NCBI GenBank assembly: GCA_031282635.1
Contig: JAITDJ010000235.1
Location: 1 to 33,017 of the forward strand
Length of the DNA: 33,017 bases
Source of the DNA: Clostridiales bacterium
Lineage (GTDB): Bacteria; Bacillota; Clostridia; Lachnospirales; WQUN01
Direction of reading: 5' to 3'
Below the pieces are notes generated by a model, which was not told where the DNA came from, did not search any database, and saw only the letters and a list, made by a program, of their open reading frames with translations. This document shows positions 1 to 9,221 of the stretch, in pieces; within the stretch, counting starts at the first letter, position 1, and every line of letters starts with the position of its first letter. Position numbers and translations under genes: made by a program.

Positions 1-3000
1 ACACTCCCGCTTCGCGTTAATGTAGTCAGCGCTCTGTACAACAAGATTCCTAGTCCTTCGGGCTCTACTCTTGTTTGGAGGTCCGATACGCCCGCTATCG
101 CCACGGTAAACGCTTCGGGCACGGTTACGGGCGTCAGTGATGGAATCGCTGAAATCACAGTAAGCGTCACCGCGAATAATGTAACCCGCTCGGCCACAGT
201 TAACATAAAAGTCGGAACCCTGAAAGCCGAGTTCCTGCAGCCGAGTATAAACTATAAACAGCTTACTGTGTTAAGCGTTCACGGATCAAACCGGATAGCT
301 AATGTTACAGCCGATTTATCCGCAATCGGCGGAAGTGACAGGGAAATTTTCCACTATGTACCCGGTAAAAATGAATTGACCGTAGGGCTCGCCGGCAGTG
401 ATTTCGGGCCTCTCACAAGTCGAACTGTGAATATTCCGGTTACTGTGACGCTTACCGACAATACGAGCAGAAATTTAACGGCCGCGCTGGAAATAGTTCC
501 CTACCAGACTTCCACGTTTGACTGGGACGAAGCCCGTATTTACTTCCTGCTGACAGATAGATTCGCCGGGCAGGATAAGCAAAATATTTACACCGGTCAG
601 ATTACGCCGTCTGACGAAACGTATACGTCGGGTACTATCGGTTTGAACCAATATCATGGCGGCGATATCGCCGGTTTGACTGCCAAGATACCATACCTGA
701 AAGATTTGGGCGTTAATACGGTCTGGATCACGCCGATTGTGGACAATATTGAATTTGACGTCGGCGGCGCTGTTAAAGATTCTTTCGGCTACGCGGGTTA
801 TTGGGCCAAAACATTCGAGGAACGCCTGAATTCGGCGCTGGAAGCGCAGCTGGGTTCCAAAGACGACTTGAGTTCGCTGATAACCGCCCTTCATAGCAAC
901 GGTATGAAGTTAATGGTGGATATTGTTATCAACCACGCCGGCTACGGAATGGATCAGGTTTGGGAACCCAACTGGGATACTGATGACAACGCGGCCTTAA
1001 GACCGACTATCGATCAAATGGGTGAATTTATACTGCCAGACGGCAGTTCCATGTTCAGAAGTATCGCAGAAGACAACGCCGACGGCGACAACCGGATCAA
1101 GTCCAGGCTTGTGGGGCTTCCCGATTTCAAGACGGAAAACTGGTACGTGCGCGACATGCTTGCCAAATGGCAGACTAAATGGACGACCAAATATGACATT
1201 GATTATTTCAGGGTAGACACCGTTAAGCATGTGGATAATGATACGTGGCGCGCGCTTAAAAACGCCGTTGTATCGAATAATCCAGACTTTAAGATGATAG
1301 GCGAACTGTACGCGGGTTCTGTGGACATTAAAGGCGCGGGTAATGAAGACGGCGGAACTTCGGAAGATTATCTCGCTATAGATCAGTTGGATTCACTGCT
1401 GGATTTTGATTTCAAGAATATCGCGCTGGGCTTTGTTACATGGAAGTCGCTGAAGACTATACAAGTCGCGAATGGCACAGAACAAATAAAGATTGAAAAT
1501 AGCGCTGGATCAAAAGTTAATGTTTCCGACATTATAGATGCTTTAAAACACAGAGAAGCATTTTTGGAGGCTAACCCTCTGTTAAGCATGGGTCAATTTT
1601 TATCCAGCCACGACGAGGACGGCTTCCTTACCAGGTTTGCTCCTGGCACCGCGGCGAAAGATAAACACTCCGAATTTATGAACGCGGCTTCGCTGTTAGT
1701 AACGTCCATGGGCCAGCCGGTCATATATTACGGCGAGGAATTAGGACAGTTCGGCAAGTATTCCAATAACAGCGCATCCAAATTTGACGACAACCGGTAT
1801 GATTTTAACTGGACCGCGCAAGGGGAAAACCCGATGATGCTGCAGCATTATAAAGCGCTGCTTAACTCGAGAGCGGATTACTCCAAAGCGTTTTCGAGGG
1901 GAGAAAGGCTGTATAATACGGATTACGGCAAGTATGTGAAGGACGGTGGAAGCGTACTTTCCTTTACGGCTGAGTACGATAATAATACCCCTGATGACAC
2001 GTCGGATGACGAAATTGTACTGGTCGCGATAAATCGCAGTGATGTGGAGCAGCCTATTAATTTTGACGGTACGCCGTTTGACGCCGGTTCCGCGCTGAAA
2101 GACATGTATGGGGAAAAAAGAGCTTCCTACGGCAATTATACGGCTAAAGGCGATTTGATTGTTGGAGCGGACGGCAATATTTCAGAAATTATCGTTCCGA
2201 AGAAATCCGATGGCGGAACCGTAATATATGTCTTAACAGATACCCTTAAGATAAAGGAAAAAGAATATATCCAGGTTAATAAGAGCGCTGATTATTCCGC
2301 GTGGAACGTATCTCGTACCGGCGGCGCTGAAACGGAAGTTACAGACGCCGCGTGGTCGATAGTCGCGCCGGCTTCATCAGGCGACTACGCATGGAGCCTT
2401 ACGCCAGAAGCAGATGTCGATATACTCCGACGGATTGACACAGTGACGAATACTTCTGTTGAAGCCGGAAAAATTAATAAATCGACAGGATTGTTTACTG
2501 CCGGTGAAATTCCTGGCCTGGAATTAACAATTACAGCGCAAAAAGGCGTACAACAAGCGGAATTCATAATTACAACTGTTGATTTGGAGATAGACGGCGA
2601 CAAAGTGCTGGCCGTAGATGATACCGGCGTTCATACTTATAATAAAAAAATAAAAACTTCTCAAACGATCCTCGATAGTTTGATGAGTAAAGCTGATGCG
2701 AGTGATTTGGATAGTAACGGCGACACAACTGAGAAACTCTATATCTTTAAATGGGAAATAACCGATGGCGACAGCATGGCCGAAATTGATTCGGAGACTG
2801 GAGAGCTTAAGCTCAAAGCCGGCGCCTCGCCCGGAACGGTGAACATCAAGGTTTCGATTCAGACGAATGTGACATCTGTATCACCGAATAAGCCGTTGGT
2901 GGATTATTCCGATATTTATGCGGAGTATACAATCAGCGTGTCTCCGTCCCAGTCAGAGAACACAGATATAAAAAGCGTAACGGTGGCGGATATCCCTGCT

Positions 3001-4203
3001 ACCCGTGTCGGGGATAACCAGTACAAGGTAACAGTACCGGCGGGAACTTCTGTGTCCGCGGGTTCTTTCACAGTTGCTTTGAAAGATACAAATGCGACCG
3101 TCGGCGCGGTAGAATACACCGCAGGCGATAACGGCGGCACGGGCGTCTTTAAAATAACAGCGCAAAACGGCCATACGGCGACCTACGCGGTAAATGTTAC
3201 CATCGCGCCGCAAGAAGGCGTAAAAACTACCAAACTTGCTCTGGCGCCGGACAGCGGATATACCATAGACGTGGTCAGAGGCTATCCGCAGCGGTTTGTG
3301 GTAACGATGACACCGGAATTTGAGAGTTTGACAAACTCTTATCTGTTCTGGACTTTAACCCTGAGCGGAGCGGAAACGGACATAGCGGATGTGGAATGGG
3401 ATCCGGACGGACGCGCCGCCGTTGTGACATCCAATATAATTAGTGGCAGCAAAAATGTGACGCTGCGCGTGAGAGATAGTGTAAGCAATAAAACGGCGGC
3501 TATTGTATTACACATCATAAGCGCGTCGGAAGTTGAAGAAGACACTTATAAAGTCCTCCCGGCAGGAGTGTCTATCAATCGGGATGGGGATCCGGTTGTA
3601 GGCGTCAGCACATTCAAGGCGGAGACTATTTATCCGATTAATACGCCCGAGGGCTTCCAGGCAGCGCCGCAGTTCGAATGGAAAACCACCCTCGGAGGCG
3701 ACGAAGAGGCCGCGAAGAAGGTCGCTGAGCTAGAAAACGCTGATACGGAGGAAGTCACTGTAACATCCAAGTTGGAAAGCGGCAGCAAAAACCTGACTCT
3801 TCGCCTGCGTGAACTGCTGACAGACAAAGTCGTGTCAATTGTAATACACATTCTAGGCGGTATACTGAATGAAGATGGGGCTGCTAAAATCCCGCCGACT
3901 GGTATAGCCTCCATTGAGCGTAACGAGGATACGCAGAATGGATTGCAATCATACACCGCCATATCATCCTATCCGGATCTTACGCCTGAAGGCGCTAAAA
4001 TGGCGCCATCGTATACCTGGAGTATTACAATCAGCAATGCGCTGGCTCCAGAAAATATCGTGACACTTGAAAACGAGAATGCGGATACTGTAATCGTTCA
4101 TTCACATATAACCAGCGGCACTAAAAAAGCAACATTACGTGTAACAGACTCCGTGAGCGGAAAAAGCAAATCTACTGTTATTACGCTTACTCCGGCCAGC
4201 TAA
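1..4203 (+). CDS. Secreted GH13 alpha-amylase-type glycoside hydrolase with Ig-like and repeat domains (5' end outside window)
   Basis: The frame is open from base 1, so the true start lies upstream; GTG at 268 is only the first internal start-like codon. Bases 1-220 encode a Big_2-type bacterial Ig-like domain (SDTPAIATVNASGTVTGVSD). Counting from the GTG, the GH13 barrel starts near residue 85 and has all four classic regions: DIVINH (218-223), FRVDTVKH (314-321), IGELYAG (344-350) and FLSSHDED (444-451). This gives nucleophile D317, acid/base E346 and D449. It should hydrolyse alpha-glucans outside the cell. Residues about 680-985 form further Ig/cadherin-like beta domains, and three related repeats end the protein. 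No S-layer or sortase motif is visible at the C-terminus. Exact substrate (starch, pullulan, maltodextrin) cannot be told. Gene and fold assignment are solid; the export signal is not in view. Confidence 0.9.
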   Translation, partial: TLPLRVNVVSALYNKIPSPSGSTLVWRSDTPAIATVNASGTVTGVSDGIAEITVSVTANNVTRSATVNIKVGTLKAEFLQPSINYKQLTVLSVHGSNRIANVTADLSAIGGSDREIFHYVPGKNELTVGLAGSDFGPLTSRTVNIPVTVTLTDNTSRNLTAALEIVPYQTSTFDWDEARIYFLLTDRFAGQDKQNIYTGQITPSDETYTSGTIGLNQYHGGDIAGLTAKIPYLKDLGVNTVWITPIVDNIEFDVGGAVKDSFGYAGYWAKTFEERLNSALEAQLGSKDDLSSLITALHSNGMKLMVDIVINHAGYGMDQVWEPNWDTDDNAALRPTIDQMGEFILPDGSSMFRSIAEDNADGDNRIKSRLVGLPDFKTENWYVRDMLAKWQTKWTTKYDIDYFRVDTVKHVDNDTWRALKNAVVSNNPDFKMIGELYAGSVDIKGAGNEDGGTSEDYLAIDQLDSLLDFDFKNIALGFVTWKSLKTIQVANGTEQIKIENSAGSKVNVSDIIDALKHREAFLEANPLLSMGQFLSSHDEDGFLTRFAPGTAAKDKHSEFMNAASLLVTSMGQPVIYYGEELGQFGKYSNNSASKFDDNRYDFNWTAQGENPMMLQHYKALLNSRADYSKAFSRGERLYNTDYGKYVKDGGSVLSFTAEYDNNTPDDTSDDEIVLVAINRSDVEQPINFDGTPFDAGSALKDMYGEKRASYGNYTAKGDLIVGADGNISEIIVPKKSDGGTVIYVLTDTLKIKEKEYIQVNKSADYSAWNVSRTGGAETEVTDAAWSIVAPASSGDYAWSLTPEADVDILRRIDTVTNTSVEAGKINKSTGLFTAGEIPGLELTITAQKGVQQAEFIITTVDLEIDGDKVLAVDDTGVHTYNKKIKTSQTILDSLMSKADASDLDSNGDTTEKLYIFKWEITDGDSMAEIDSETGELKLKAGASPGTVNIKVSIQTNVTSVSPNKPLVDYSDIYAEYTISVSPSQSENTDIKSVTVADIPATRVGDNQYKVTVPAGTSVSAGSFTVALKDTNATVGAVEYTAGDNGGTGVFKITAQNGHTATYAVNVTIAPQEGVKTTKLALAPDSGYTIDVVRGYPQRFVVTMTPEFESLTNSYLFWTLTLSGAETDIADVEWDPDGRAAVVTSNIISGSKNVTLRVRDSVSNKTAAIVLHIISASEVEEDTYKVLPAGVSINRDGDPVVGVSTFKAETIYPINTPEGFQAAPQFEWKTTLGGDEEAAKKVAELENADTEEVTVTSKLESGSKNLTLRLRELLTDKVVSIVIHILGGILNEDGAAKIPPTGIASIERNEDTQNGLQSYTAISSYPDLTPEGAKMAPSYTWSITISNALAPENIVTLENENADTVIVHSHITSGTKKATLRVTDSVSGKSKSTVITLTPAS
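3223..4200 (+). repeat. Three tandem ~100-residue C-terminal protein repeats in the amylase
   Basis: Three diverged repeats lie at about 3223-3531, 3547-3858 and 3880-4200. Each has the same course: a Y-P segment (RGYPQRF, ETIYPIN, ISSYPDL), a W-T segment (FWTLTLSG, EWKTTLGG, TWSITISN), then a close (ISGSKNVTLRVRDS, ESGSKNLTLRLREL, TSGTKKATLRVTDS). They are probably beta-sandwich modules for cell-wall or substrate attachment. Function is inferred; the repetition is directly visible. Confidence 0.8.
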
Positions 4204-4291
4204 ACCGTTCACTCGGTTACCCGTTTGGATCTGCGGATTCAGCGTCGCAAAGAGGCCTGAGACTGAAGCGAGACCAAATCCGGGACGCCAC

Positions 4292-4329
4292 ATCCGGGCA
4301 AGGCGCTGAAATTTACGCCCTGCCCGGAT
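4292..4329. other. Long inverted repeat in the leader of the polysaccharide operon
   Basis: ATCCGGGCAAGGCG (4292-4305) and CGCCCTGCCCGGAT (4316-4329) pair over 14 positions with one mismatch around a 10-base loop. A purine run follows (AAGAGGGGGGACA) that contains the Shine-Dalgarno of the 4351 gene, with no T-tract, so this is not a standard intrinsic terminator. It fills much of the 147-base gap between the amylase and the polysaccharide operon. It could be a factor-dependent terminator or a leader structure affecting translation. Confidence 0.5.
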
Positions 4330-4350
4330 ATAAGAGGGGGGACAGACAGC

Positions 4351-5079
4351 ATGAGAAAAACATCTGCGATAGACCTTGCATACCTGTGGAAGCATTTACG
4401 GAAAAATTGGGCGGCTGTTTTCCTTAGCGCTGTTTTCGGGTTGGGAATTGCTTTTTGTATCACCAACTGGGTAATAGATAAAAAATACGTATCTGTTATT
4501 AAGTTATATGTTTACATTTCATCTGAAGACAGTTTACGTCTTTCGGACGAGGTAAGCGCGCTCACCTACGCGCAGAGGGTTGTAAACACATATATTCAGA
4601 TGCTTCGGACATATTCGTTCTATGAACGGGTTCAGGCAGCTGCCGGGTCATCCTATACGGCGGAAGAATTGGAAGGTATGATAAGCTTTTCATCGTTGAA
4701 CGGCACAGAAATTTTTTCTGCGGCAGTAATGGCGGAAAAGCCTGAAGACGCCCGGCGGATTGCACAGGCTATAGGGGAAATTGCCCCTGGTGTTATTTCA
4801 GGCATCAAGGAAACGGGAGAACTTAAAATAGTGGATCCTCCGCGTTTAAATCTCAAACCCGTATCGCCGAACTTAAAACTCAACTTAACGCTGGGTATTA
4901 TTTCGGGCTGTGTTATATCCTTCGGATTTTTGCTTTTGAAGGATCTCACAAACGCGAGAATCCAAAGCGCGGCGGAGTTGAATGAGAAATATGGATTATT
5001 TATATTAGCGGAGATTTCCGATATCGGAAAAGCCGGCCGAAAGAAACGCGCAAGCAAGTATCGGGGGCGGAAATTATGA
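4351..5079 (+). CDS. Wzz/CpsC-family chain-length determinant (tyrosine-kinase modulator)
   Basis: This 242-residue protein has the two-transmembrane layout of Gram-positive CpsC/CapA/YveK proteins: TM1 about residues 20-42, an extracellular domain, a proline-bearing KPVSPNLKLN segment (169-178), and TM2 about 179-197, then a short basic cytoplasmic tail (KAGRKKRASKYRGRK). In this family the protein sets polysaccharide chain length and activates the partner kinase from the membrane. The ATG at 4351 follows a strong G-rich Shine-Dalgarno site. Its stop overlaps the kinase start by four bases (ATGA at 5076), the usual coupling of this pair. It is the first gene of the operon. Confidence 0.9.
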   Translation: MRKTSAIDLAYLWKHLRKNWAAVFLSAVFGLGIAFCITNWVIDKKYVSVIKLYVYISSEDSLRLSDEVSALTYAQRVVNTYIQMLRTYSFYERVQAAAGSSYTAEELEGMISFSSLNGTEIFSAAVMAEKPEDARRIAQAIGEIAPGVISGIKETGELKIVDPPRLNLKPVSPNLKLNLTLGIISGCVISFGFLLLKDLTNARIQSAAELNEKYGLFILAEISDIGKAGRKKRASKYRGRKL

Positions 5080-5771
5080 TATCTATCCTGAAAAGGGAAC
5101 CCTCTCCATCTATTGAAGATAGAGCCAAAAATAGCTTCAAACCGAACTTTGAATACGAGGAAGCATATAGAACCGCGCGGACCAACCTGATGTTCTCCAT
5201 TACAAAAAACGGGTGCAAAAAGGTGGCTGTAACCAGTTCCGAAAGTGGAGAGGGAAAAACGACCACAGCCGTCAATCTTGCGTATATGCTGGCTATCCAG
5301 ACGGATACAAAAGTCTTGCTGATCGACTGTGATCTGCGGAAGTCTCAAGTCCACGAATACTTTCAATACAAAAGTTCGCCTGGCCTTGCCGATTATCTTA
5401 TAAACGCGGCTGCTCTGGACGATTTATTCCGTCATGACAACGTGTCGGGTCTCTCCGTCGTCTGTGGAGGGCGGATACCGCCGAACCCCGGCGAGATACT
5501 GTCGAGCCCGATATTTGAATCGTTCCTGACGAAGATGGAAAACCAGTATAATTATATTCTTATTGATACGCCATCAGTTAACGCTGTTACGGACGGACTG
5601 TATGTGATCAAGCTATGCGACGGAGTGGTGCTGTCCGTTGTGCAGGGGATGTCGCTGCATGACGAATTCTCCAAAAGCCTGCATATTATTAACGGTGTGG
5701 GTACAAAAGTGTTGGGCGTTGTAATGCATGGCGTTGAGAAGAAACGAAATGGCGGTTATGCTTATGCGTAA
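5076..5771 (+). CDS. CpsD/CapB-family bacterial tyrosine kinase (BY-kinase)
   Basis: A P-loop cytoplasmic BY-kinase of 231 residues. Walker A is SSESGEGKTTT (54-64), Walker A' is LLIDCDLRKS (81-90) and Walker B is ILIDTPS (161-167). It pairs with the membrane modulator encoded just upstream to regulate capsule/EPS assembly through autophosphorylation. The C-terminus, where these kinases usually carry a tyrosine cluster, is short and has only two tyrosines (NGGYAYA). The 3' end overlaps the next gene. Family assignment is secure; the reduced tail is the only oddity. Confidence 0.92.
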   Translation: MISILKREPSPSIEDRAKNSFKPNFEYEEAYRTARTNLMFSITKNGCKKVAVTSSESGEGKTTTAVNLAYMLAIQTDTKVLLIDCDLRKSQVHEYFQYKSSPGLADYLINAAALDDLFRHDNVSGLSVVCGGRIPPNPGEILSSPIFESFLTKMENQYNYILIDTPSVNAVTDGLYVIKLCDGVVLSVVQGMSLHDEFSKSLHIINGVGTKVLGVVMHGVEKKRNGGYAYA

Positions 5772-6909
5772 AAACAATTCTCATATATACAAGCCTAAAA
5801 TAACACATATTGCTGAAGCATACGGCGGAGGCGTATTTGCGGTTATAGCGGACATAATAAACAGGACGCGCGAGAATTTTGACATTACCGTGCTATACGG
5901 CAGAAGGTACAGCACTCCTGATAAGTTTGAACGCTATTTCACCGGTGATGTACGTTTTGTGGGGATCGAAAACTTCACAAGAGAGATTTCAATCAAAAAG
6001 GATATAAAAGCCCTTTTGGAAATAAAAGCGCGCTTAAAGGAGATTCAACCGGATATAATACATCTGCATTCCTCAAAAGCCGGCGCTTTGGGGCGTTTTG
6101 CGAGCGGCGCAATAGGACGGGTAATATACTCCCCCCACGGTTACGCGTTTCTGGACACTGAAACGGGTGCGCTTAAGCGCTGCCTTTATAAAGCCGTCGA
6201 AAAGATCTCCGCCTTGCGGAACAGCGTAGTTGTGGCCTGTTCGGAGGGCGAGTACAGGGAGGCTGTTAAACTTAGCCCGGAAGTCCGTCTTATCAGAAAT
6301 GGCATAGATATACGCCGGCTTGGCGCTGAGGTGAAGTGCTTACCCGACAGACCTTTTAACCCCGCATGTGTAAAATTTTGTACATGCGGCCGTATAACAG
6401 CTCAGAAGAACCCATCCTGCTTTAATATGATAGCGGAGAATTTTCCAAACTATCAGTTTACATGGATAGGCGACGGTGAACTACGCGGGCTGCTTACCGC
6501 CCCTAATATCCGCATAACCGGGTGGCAAAGCCGCGAGGGCGCCTTGGAATGCATGAATGATCATGACGTATTTCTTCTGCCATCATTCTTCGAGGGCCTC
6601 CCAATAGCGCTGCTGGAAGCTATGTTCCTGAAAAAACTGTGTATTGCCAGTGATACTATCGGGACAAACGACGTTATTATAAACTTGGAAAACGGTTATT
6701 TGTGCCGCGGAATAGACAGCTACCTGGACGCCATCCGGCATATTCTCGGAGGGTCGGATGCAGAGCGTATCCGTGTCCGCGCGCATGACAGCGTGACAAA
6801 AAATTTCAACGGGGCGATTATGGCTGAATCATACTGCAATTTATACGAGGAGCTTATGCTTGGGAGCGGCGAACCGCTTTTTACTTACGGCCTGGGTAGT
6901 TCCATATGA
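5749..6909 (+). CDS. GT4-family glycosyltransferase (GT-B fold)
   Basis: About 386 residues. The N-terminus has the glycine-rich acceptor-side loop AEAYGGGVFAV and an HLHSSKAGALGRFA segment; the C-terminal half has the GT4 nucleotide-sugar signature E-x7-E in FFEGLPIALLEAM (E282 and E290). It should transfer a sugar from an NDP donor to the growing lipid-linked unit at the inner membrane face. Several in-frame ATGs compete (5728, 5749, 5758, 5764). I chose 5749 because GAGAAG sits seven bases upstream; any choice overlaps the kinase end. The 3' end overlaps the next start by four bases (ATGA at 6906). Donor and acceptor are unknown. Confidence 0.88.
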   Translation: MAVMLMRKNNSHIYKPKITHIAEAYGGGVFAVIADIINRTRENFDITVLYGRRYSTPDKFERYFTGDVRFVGIENFTREISIKKDIKALLEIKARLKEIQPDIIHLHSSKAGALGRFASGAIGRVIYSPHGYAFLDTETGALKRCLYKAVEKISALRNSVVVACSEGEYREAVKLSPEVRLIRNGIDIRRLGAEVKCLPDRPFNPACVKFCTCGRITAQKNPSCFNMIAENFPNYQFTWIGDGELRGLLTAPNIRITGWQSREGALECMNDHDVFLLPSFFEGLPIALLEAMFLKKLCIASDTIGTNDVIINLENGYLCRGIDSYLDAIRHILGGSDAERIRVRAHDSVTKNFNGAIMAESYCNLYEELMLGSGEPLFTYGLGSSI

Positions 6910-8066
6910 AATATACATACCTGGCGGTCTGCTATTTCCATGGTAATTACGGGAGTATATTGCAAGCGTTCGCCACACAGGAATATCTTAAGAAAGTCGG
7001 AATCGCCAACCGAACGATCTGTATAGACGGTCTGCAAGGGACTATAAAGAAAAGAAAGCTCATATTCTTTTTAACGCAAATCCTGAATAAAGATGTTTAT
7101 ATGGATAAATACCCGTATTTAAAGCTTTGGCTCAAGCGTAAAACAAACGTGGCGCTGAACCGAAATATTGCCATACGCAGAAGTATATTTAGGAGCTTCA
7201 TTGAGCAAAAATTCGATTTGACGCAAGCATTTGCGAGTTTTGAAGAATTGGAACGGGCGTGCGCGCGAGACTGCCGCTCCGTCTTGGTTGGAAGCGACCA
7301 GCTTTGGCTTCCAGCCAATATTGAAGCGGATTATTATACGTTATCTTTTGTTCCTGATACAGTCAGAAAACTGGCGTACGCCACAAGTTTTGGCGTTGCG
7401 GAACTTTCAGGACGGCAAGCTCGTAAGGCGGCGTCTTTTTTGCAAAGATTTTATGCTTTAAGTGTCCGGGAATTATCCGGACAGCGGATTGTTGAACGTT
7501 TAACAGGCGCCGCTCCTCCTGTCGTATGCGATCCTGTTCTGCTTTTTTCGGCGGATGAATGGGTGCAGTACTGTCCTTTGGAACGCAAATACAAGAATAA
7601 ATATATTTTATGTTATTTGCTTGGCGTCGAAGTGAGGCATTATGAATGGGTGAAAGCATTAAGCGCTGAGACGGGCTTCCCCGTAGTAGGTTTGATCAAT
7701 CTGGACGCGTATGTGCCTGAGGCTGAGAAGATCGCAGACTTCAAGCCATATGATATCAGCCCTTTTGATTTTATAGGCCTGATCCGCAATGCTGACTATG
7801 TTTGTACCGATTCTTATCACGCCGTCGCGTTTTCTCTGCTCTTTCATAAAAAGATGTTTGTTTTTAAACGTTTCGTAAAAGATTTCGCAATGTCAACAAA
7901 TTCGCGGCTGGAGTCCCTGTCTGCGACGCTGGGTATGGGAACTTTTACCTCCTGGCAGACGCCTTTACGCCGCGCCATAGACATATCTTATGATTATGAA
8001 GCCATAGACGGCGCGTTAGCCAGGTTCAGAGAATATTCTAAATACTTTTTGCAGCGGGCGCTCTAA
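6906..8066 (+). CDS. Polysaccharide pyruvyl transferase family protein
   Basis: A 386-residue member of the CsaB/WcaK-like family, which adds ketal pyruvate from phosphoenolpyruvate to sugars of surface polysaccharides. Hallmarks are the N-terminal FHGNYGSILQAFATQEYLKK, the GSDQLW motif (129-134), a mid-protein VCDPVLLF and the C-terminal TDSYHAVAFSLLF with its conserved His (301-313). The start overlaps the GT4 stop. A second pyruvyltransferase domain is fused to a GT2 in the same operon (12094-14037), so the repeat unit may carry pyruvate at two sites, or one domain may have another role. Confidence 0.87.
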   Translation: MKYTYLAVCYFHGNYGSILQAFATQEYLKKVGIANRTICIDGLQGTIKKRKLIFFLTQILNKDVYMDKYPYLKLWLKRKTNVALNRNIAIRRSIFRSFIEQKFDLTQAFASFEELERACARDCRSVLVGSDQLWLPANIEADYYTLSFVPDTVRKLAYATSFGVAELSGRQARKAASFLQRFYALSVRELSGQRIVERLTGAAPPVVCDPVLLFSADEWVQYCPLERKYKNKYILCYLLGVEVRHYEWVKALSAETGFPVVGLINLDAYVPEAEKIADFKPYDISPFDFIGLIRNADYVCTDSYHAVAFSLLFHKKMFVFKRFVKDFAMSTNSRLESLSATLGMGTFTSWQTPLRRAIDISYDYEAIDGALARFREYSKYFLQRAL

Positions 8067-8080
8067 AGCCGGAGAGTGAA

Positions 8081-8110
8081 ATGACTATAACTAATACCGA
8101 CTGGGCGTGA
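8081..8110 (+). other. Nine-codon leader ORF with strong RBS overlapping the next start
   Basis: An ATG at 8081 preceded by GGAGAGTGAA opens a nine-codon frame (MTITNTDWA) that ends in TGA at 8108-8110. That TGA overlaps the GTG start at 8107 (GTGA), while the GTG has no good Shine-Dalgarno of its own. Either the polymerase gene is reinitiated from a coupled mini-ORF, or the true start is 8081 and one base has been lost near 8105. Confidence 0.4.
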
Positions 8111-9204
8111 GCATTTTGGCATTAAAAAAAGAAGTTCTGTTGACGCTTTTTTTACCTGCAGTAATAGTCGGTAAGATTGTTCGCTGGAATTTTTCAGGTA
8201 GTCTTGTAGAAAATTCTCTTGGCCATGCATACCTGAACGATATCCTGTATGGTACTCCCGGCTTCTCCATCTGGAATTTCAGCTCGTCGTTATCCGTGTC
8301 TGACAATGTTATTTTTCTCTATAAGTTTCTGACAGTATTCGGGCTAAATACATACAACGATTTTGAAGCGTTAATCAGCGTTGTTTTTAATCTGCTTCTA
8401 TTCTTCATGCTTATACGTCTGAAAAACATAATTGATCCACCGCTTCTGATTTTTTCGCTGGTATCCGTCGTATTACTGAATATGTTCGCCTTTACCTTAG
8501 CTAAAGAACCTATACAGATGCTGCTCTTTACTTCCTATTGGCATATATTACAAAATAGCGCGAGTGTGAAAAAAAGAGGCGTTCTGATTATTGCAGTTGC
8601 AATTCTCTATATTTTATTACTGCGGGCGTATTACATCCTCATGATCATATTTTTTTTGTCGCTGCAAAGCCAAACATCAATTGGGCGAGATTCTGGGCCA
8701 GGGCATTGGTTCGCCGCACTGGCGGCGACAGCCTGTATTTTCTTCTGTATCCTGAAGATATCGGCTTTGTTAGCGCCTGACGTATACTCGACGCTGCAAT
8801 ATCTAAGAAGCGCCAAACGTATTGACGCGCACTTGTGGAATACAAGCATTAAACCGTTGTTTACCGCAGGCGGAGTAACCGACATATTGCTTACGCTGGA
8901 ATTTTTCAGTGTGCTGTTCCGTCTGCTTATCCCCTTGGAACTGCTCGTGATCACTACTCGCGTGAACTGGCTGCTAAAAATTATGTTTATTATGTATCAA
9001 TTGCTCGTCACGACGAAAGTCTGCGTAAATATAAAAGAGTTCAGGCGTCTGTCGAAAGAAAAGAAGATCGCGCTGAACTTATTCTTGGCGTTTTTATTTA
9101 TGAGTTCAGTCTTTGAGCCGGATTTTGGCAGTTTTGTGAGGCATGAATCTATCTGCTTCCCAGTATTGCTGCTGGTTTTTGATAAATCCGAAAATAATAT
9201 TTAG
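8107..9204 (+). CDS. Polytopic membrane protein, probable Wzy-type polysaccharide polymerase
   Basis: A 365-residue, very hydrophobic protein with about nine or ten predicted membrane segments, for example FMLIRLKNIIDPPLLIFSLV, ILYILLLRAYYILMIIFFLS and WFAALAATACIFFCILKI. No soluble catalytic domain is seen. It resembles EpsG/Wzy-like proteins in topology only, since this family is poorly conserved in sequence. The assignment rests on context: the operon has an initiating transferase, flippase and chain-length pair but no other polymerase candidate. The start is GTG, overlapped by the stop of a nine-codon leader with a strong ribosome site. Confidence 0.6.
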   Translation: MSILALKKEVLLTLFLPAVIVGKIVRWNFSGSLVENSLGHAYLNDILYGTPGFSIWNFSSSLSVSDNVIFLYKFLTVFGLNTYNDFEALISVVFNLLLFFMLIRLKNIIDPPLLIFSLVSVVLLNMFAFTLAKEPIQMLLFTSYWHILQNSASVKKRGVLIIAVAILYILLLRAYYILMIIFFLSLQSQTSIGRDSGPGHWFAALAATACIFFCILKISALLAPDVYSTLQYLRSAKRIDAHLWNTSIKPLFTAGGVTDILLTLEFFSVLFRLLIPLELLVITTRVNWLLKIMFIMYQLLVTTKVCVNIKEFRRLSKEKKIALNLFLAFLFMSSVFEPDFGSFVRHESICFPVLLLVFDKSENNI

Positions 9205-9221
9205 ACAGGAAAGTGACCATC

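Noticed and set aside
4329-4334. TATAAG as -10 of an operon promoter with CTGAAA 17 bases upstream
   Set aside because: The predicted start would fall inside the ribosome site, leaving no usable leader.
4204-4350. Possible c-di-GMP riboswitch before the polysaccharide operon (GTCGCAAAG at about 4243)
   Set aside because: Only a short GCAAAG-type stretch resembles the GEMM core; the paired stems and tetraloop receptor could not be traced.
4653-5366. 237-codon minus-strand frame opposite the chain-length and kinase genes
   Set aside because: Both plus-strand genes have strong motifs over the same bases, so this is an antisense shadow.
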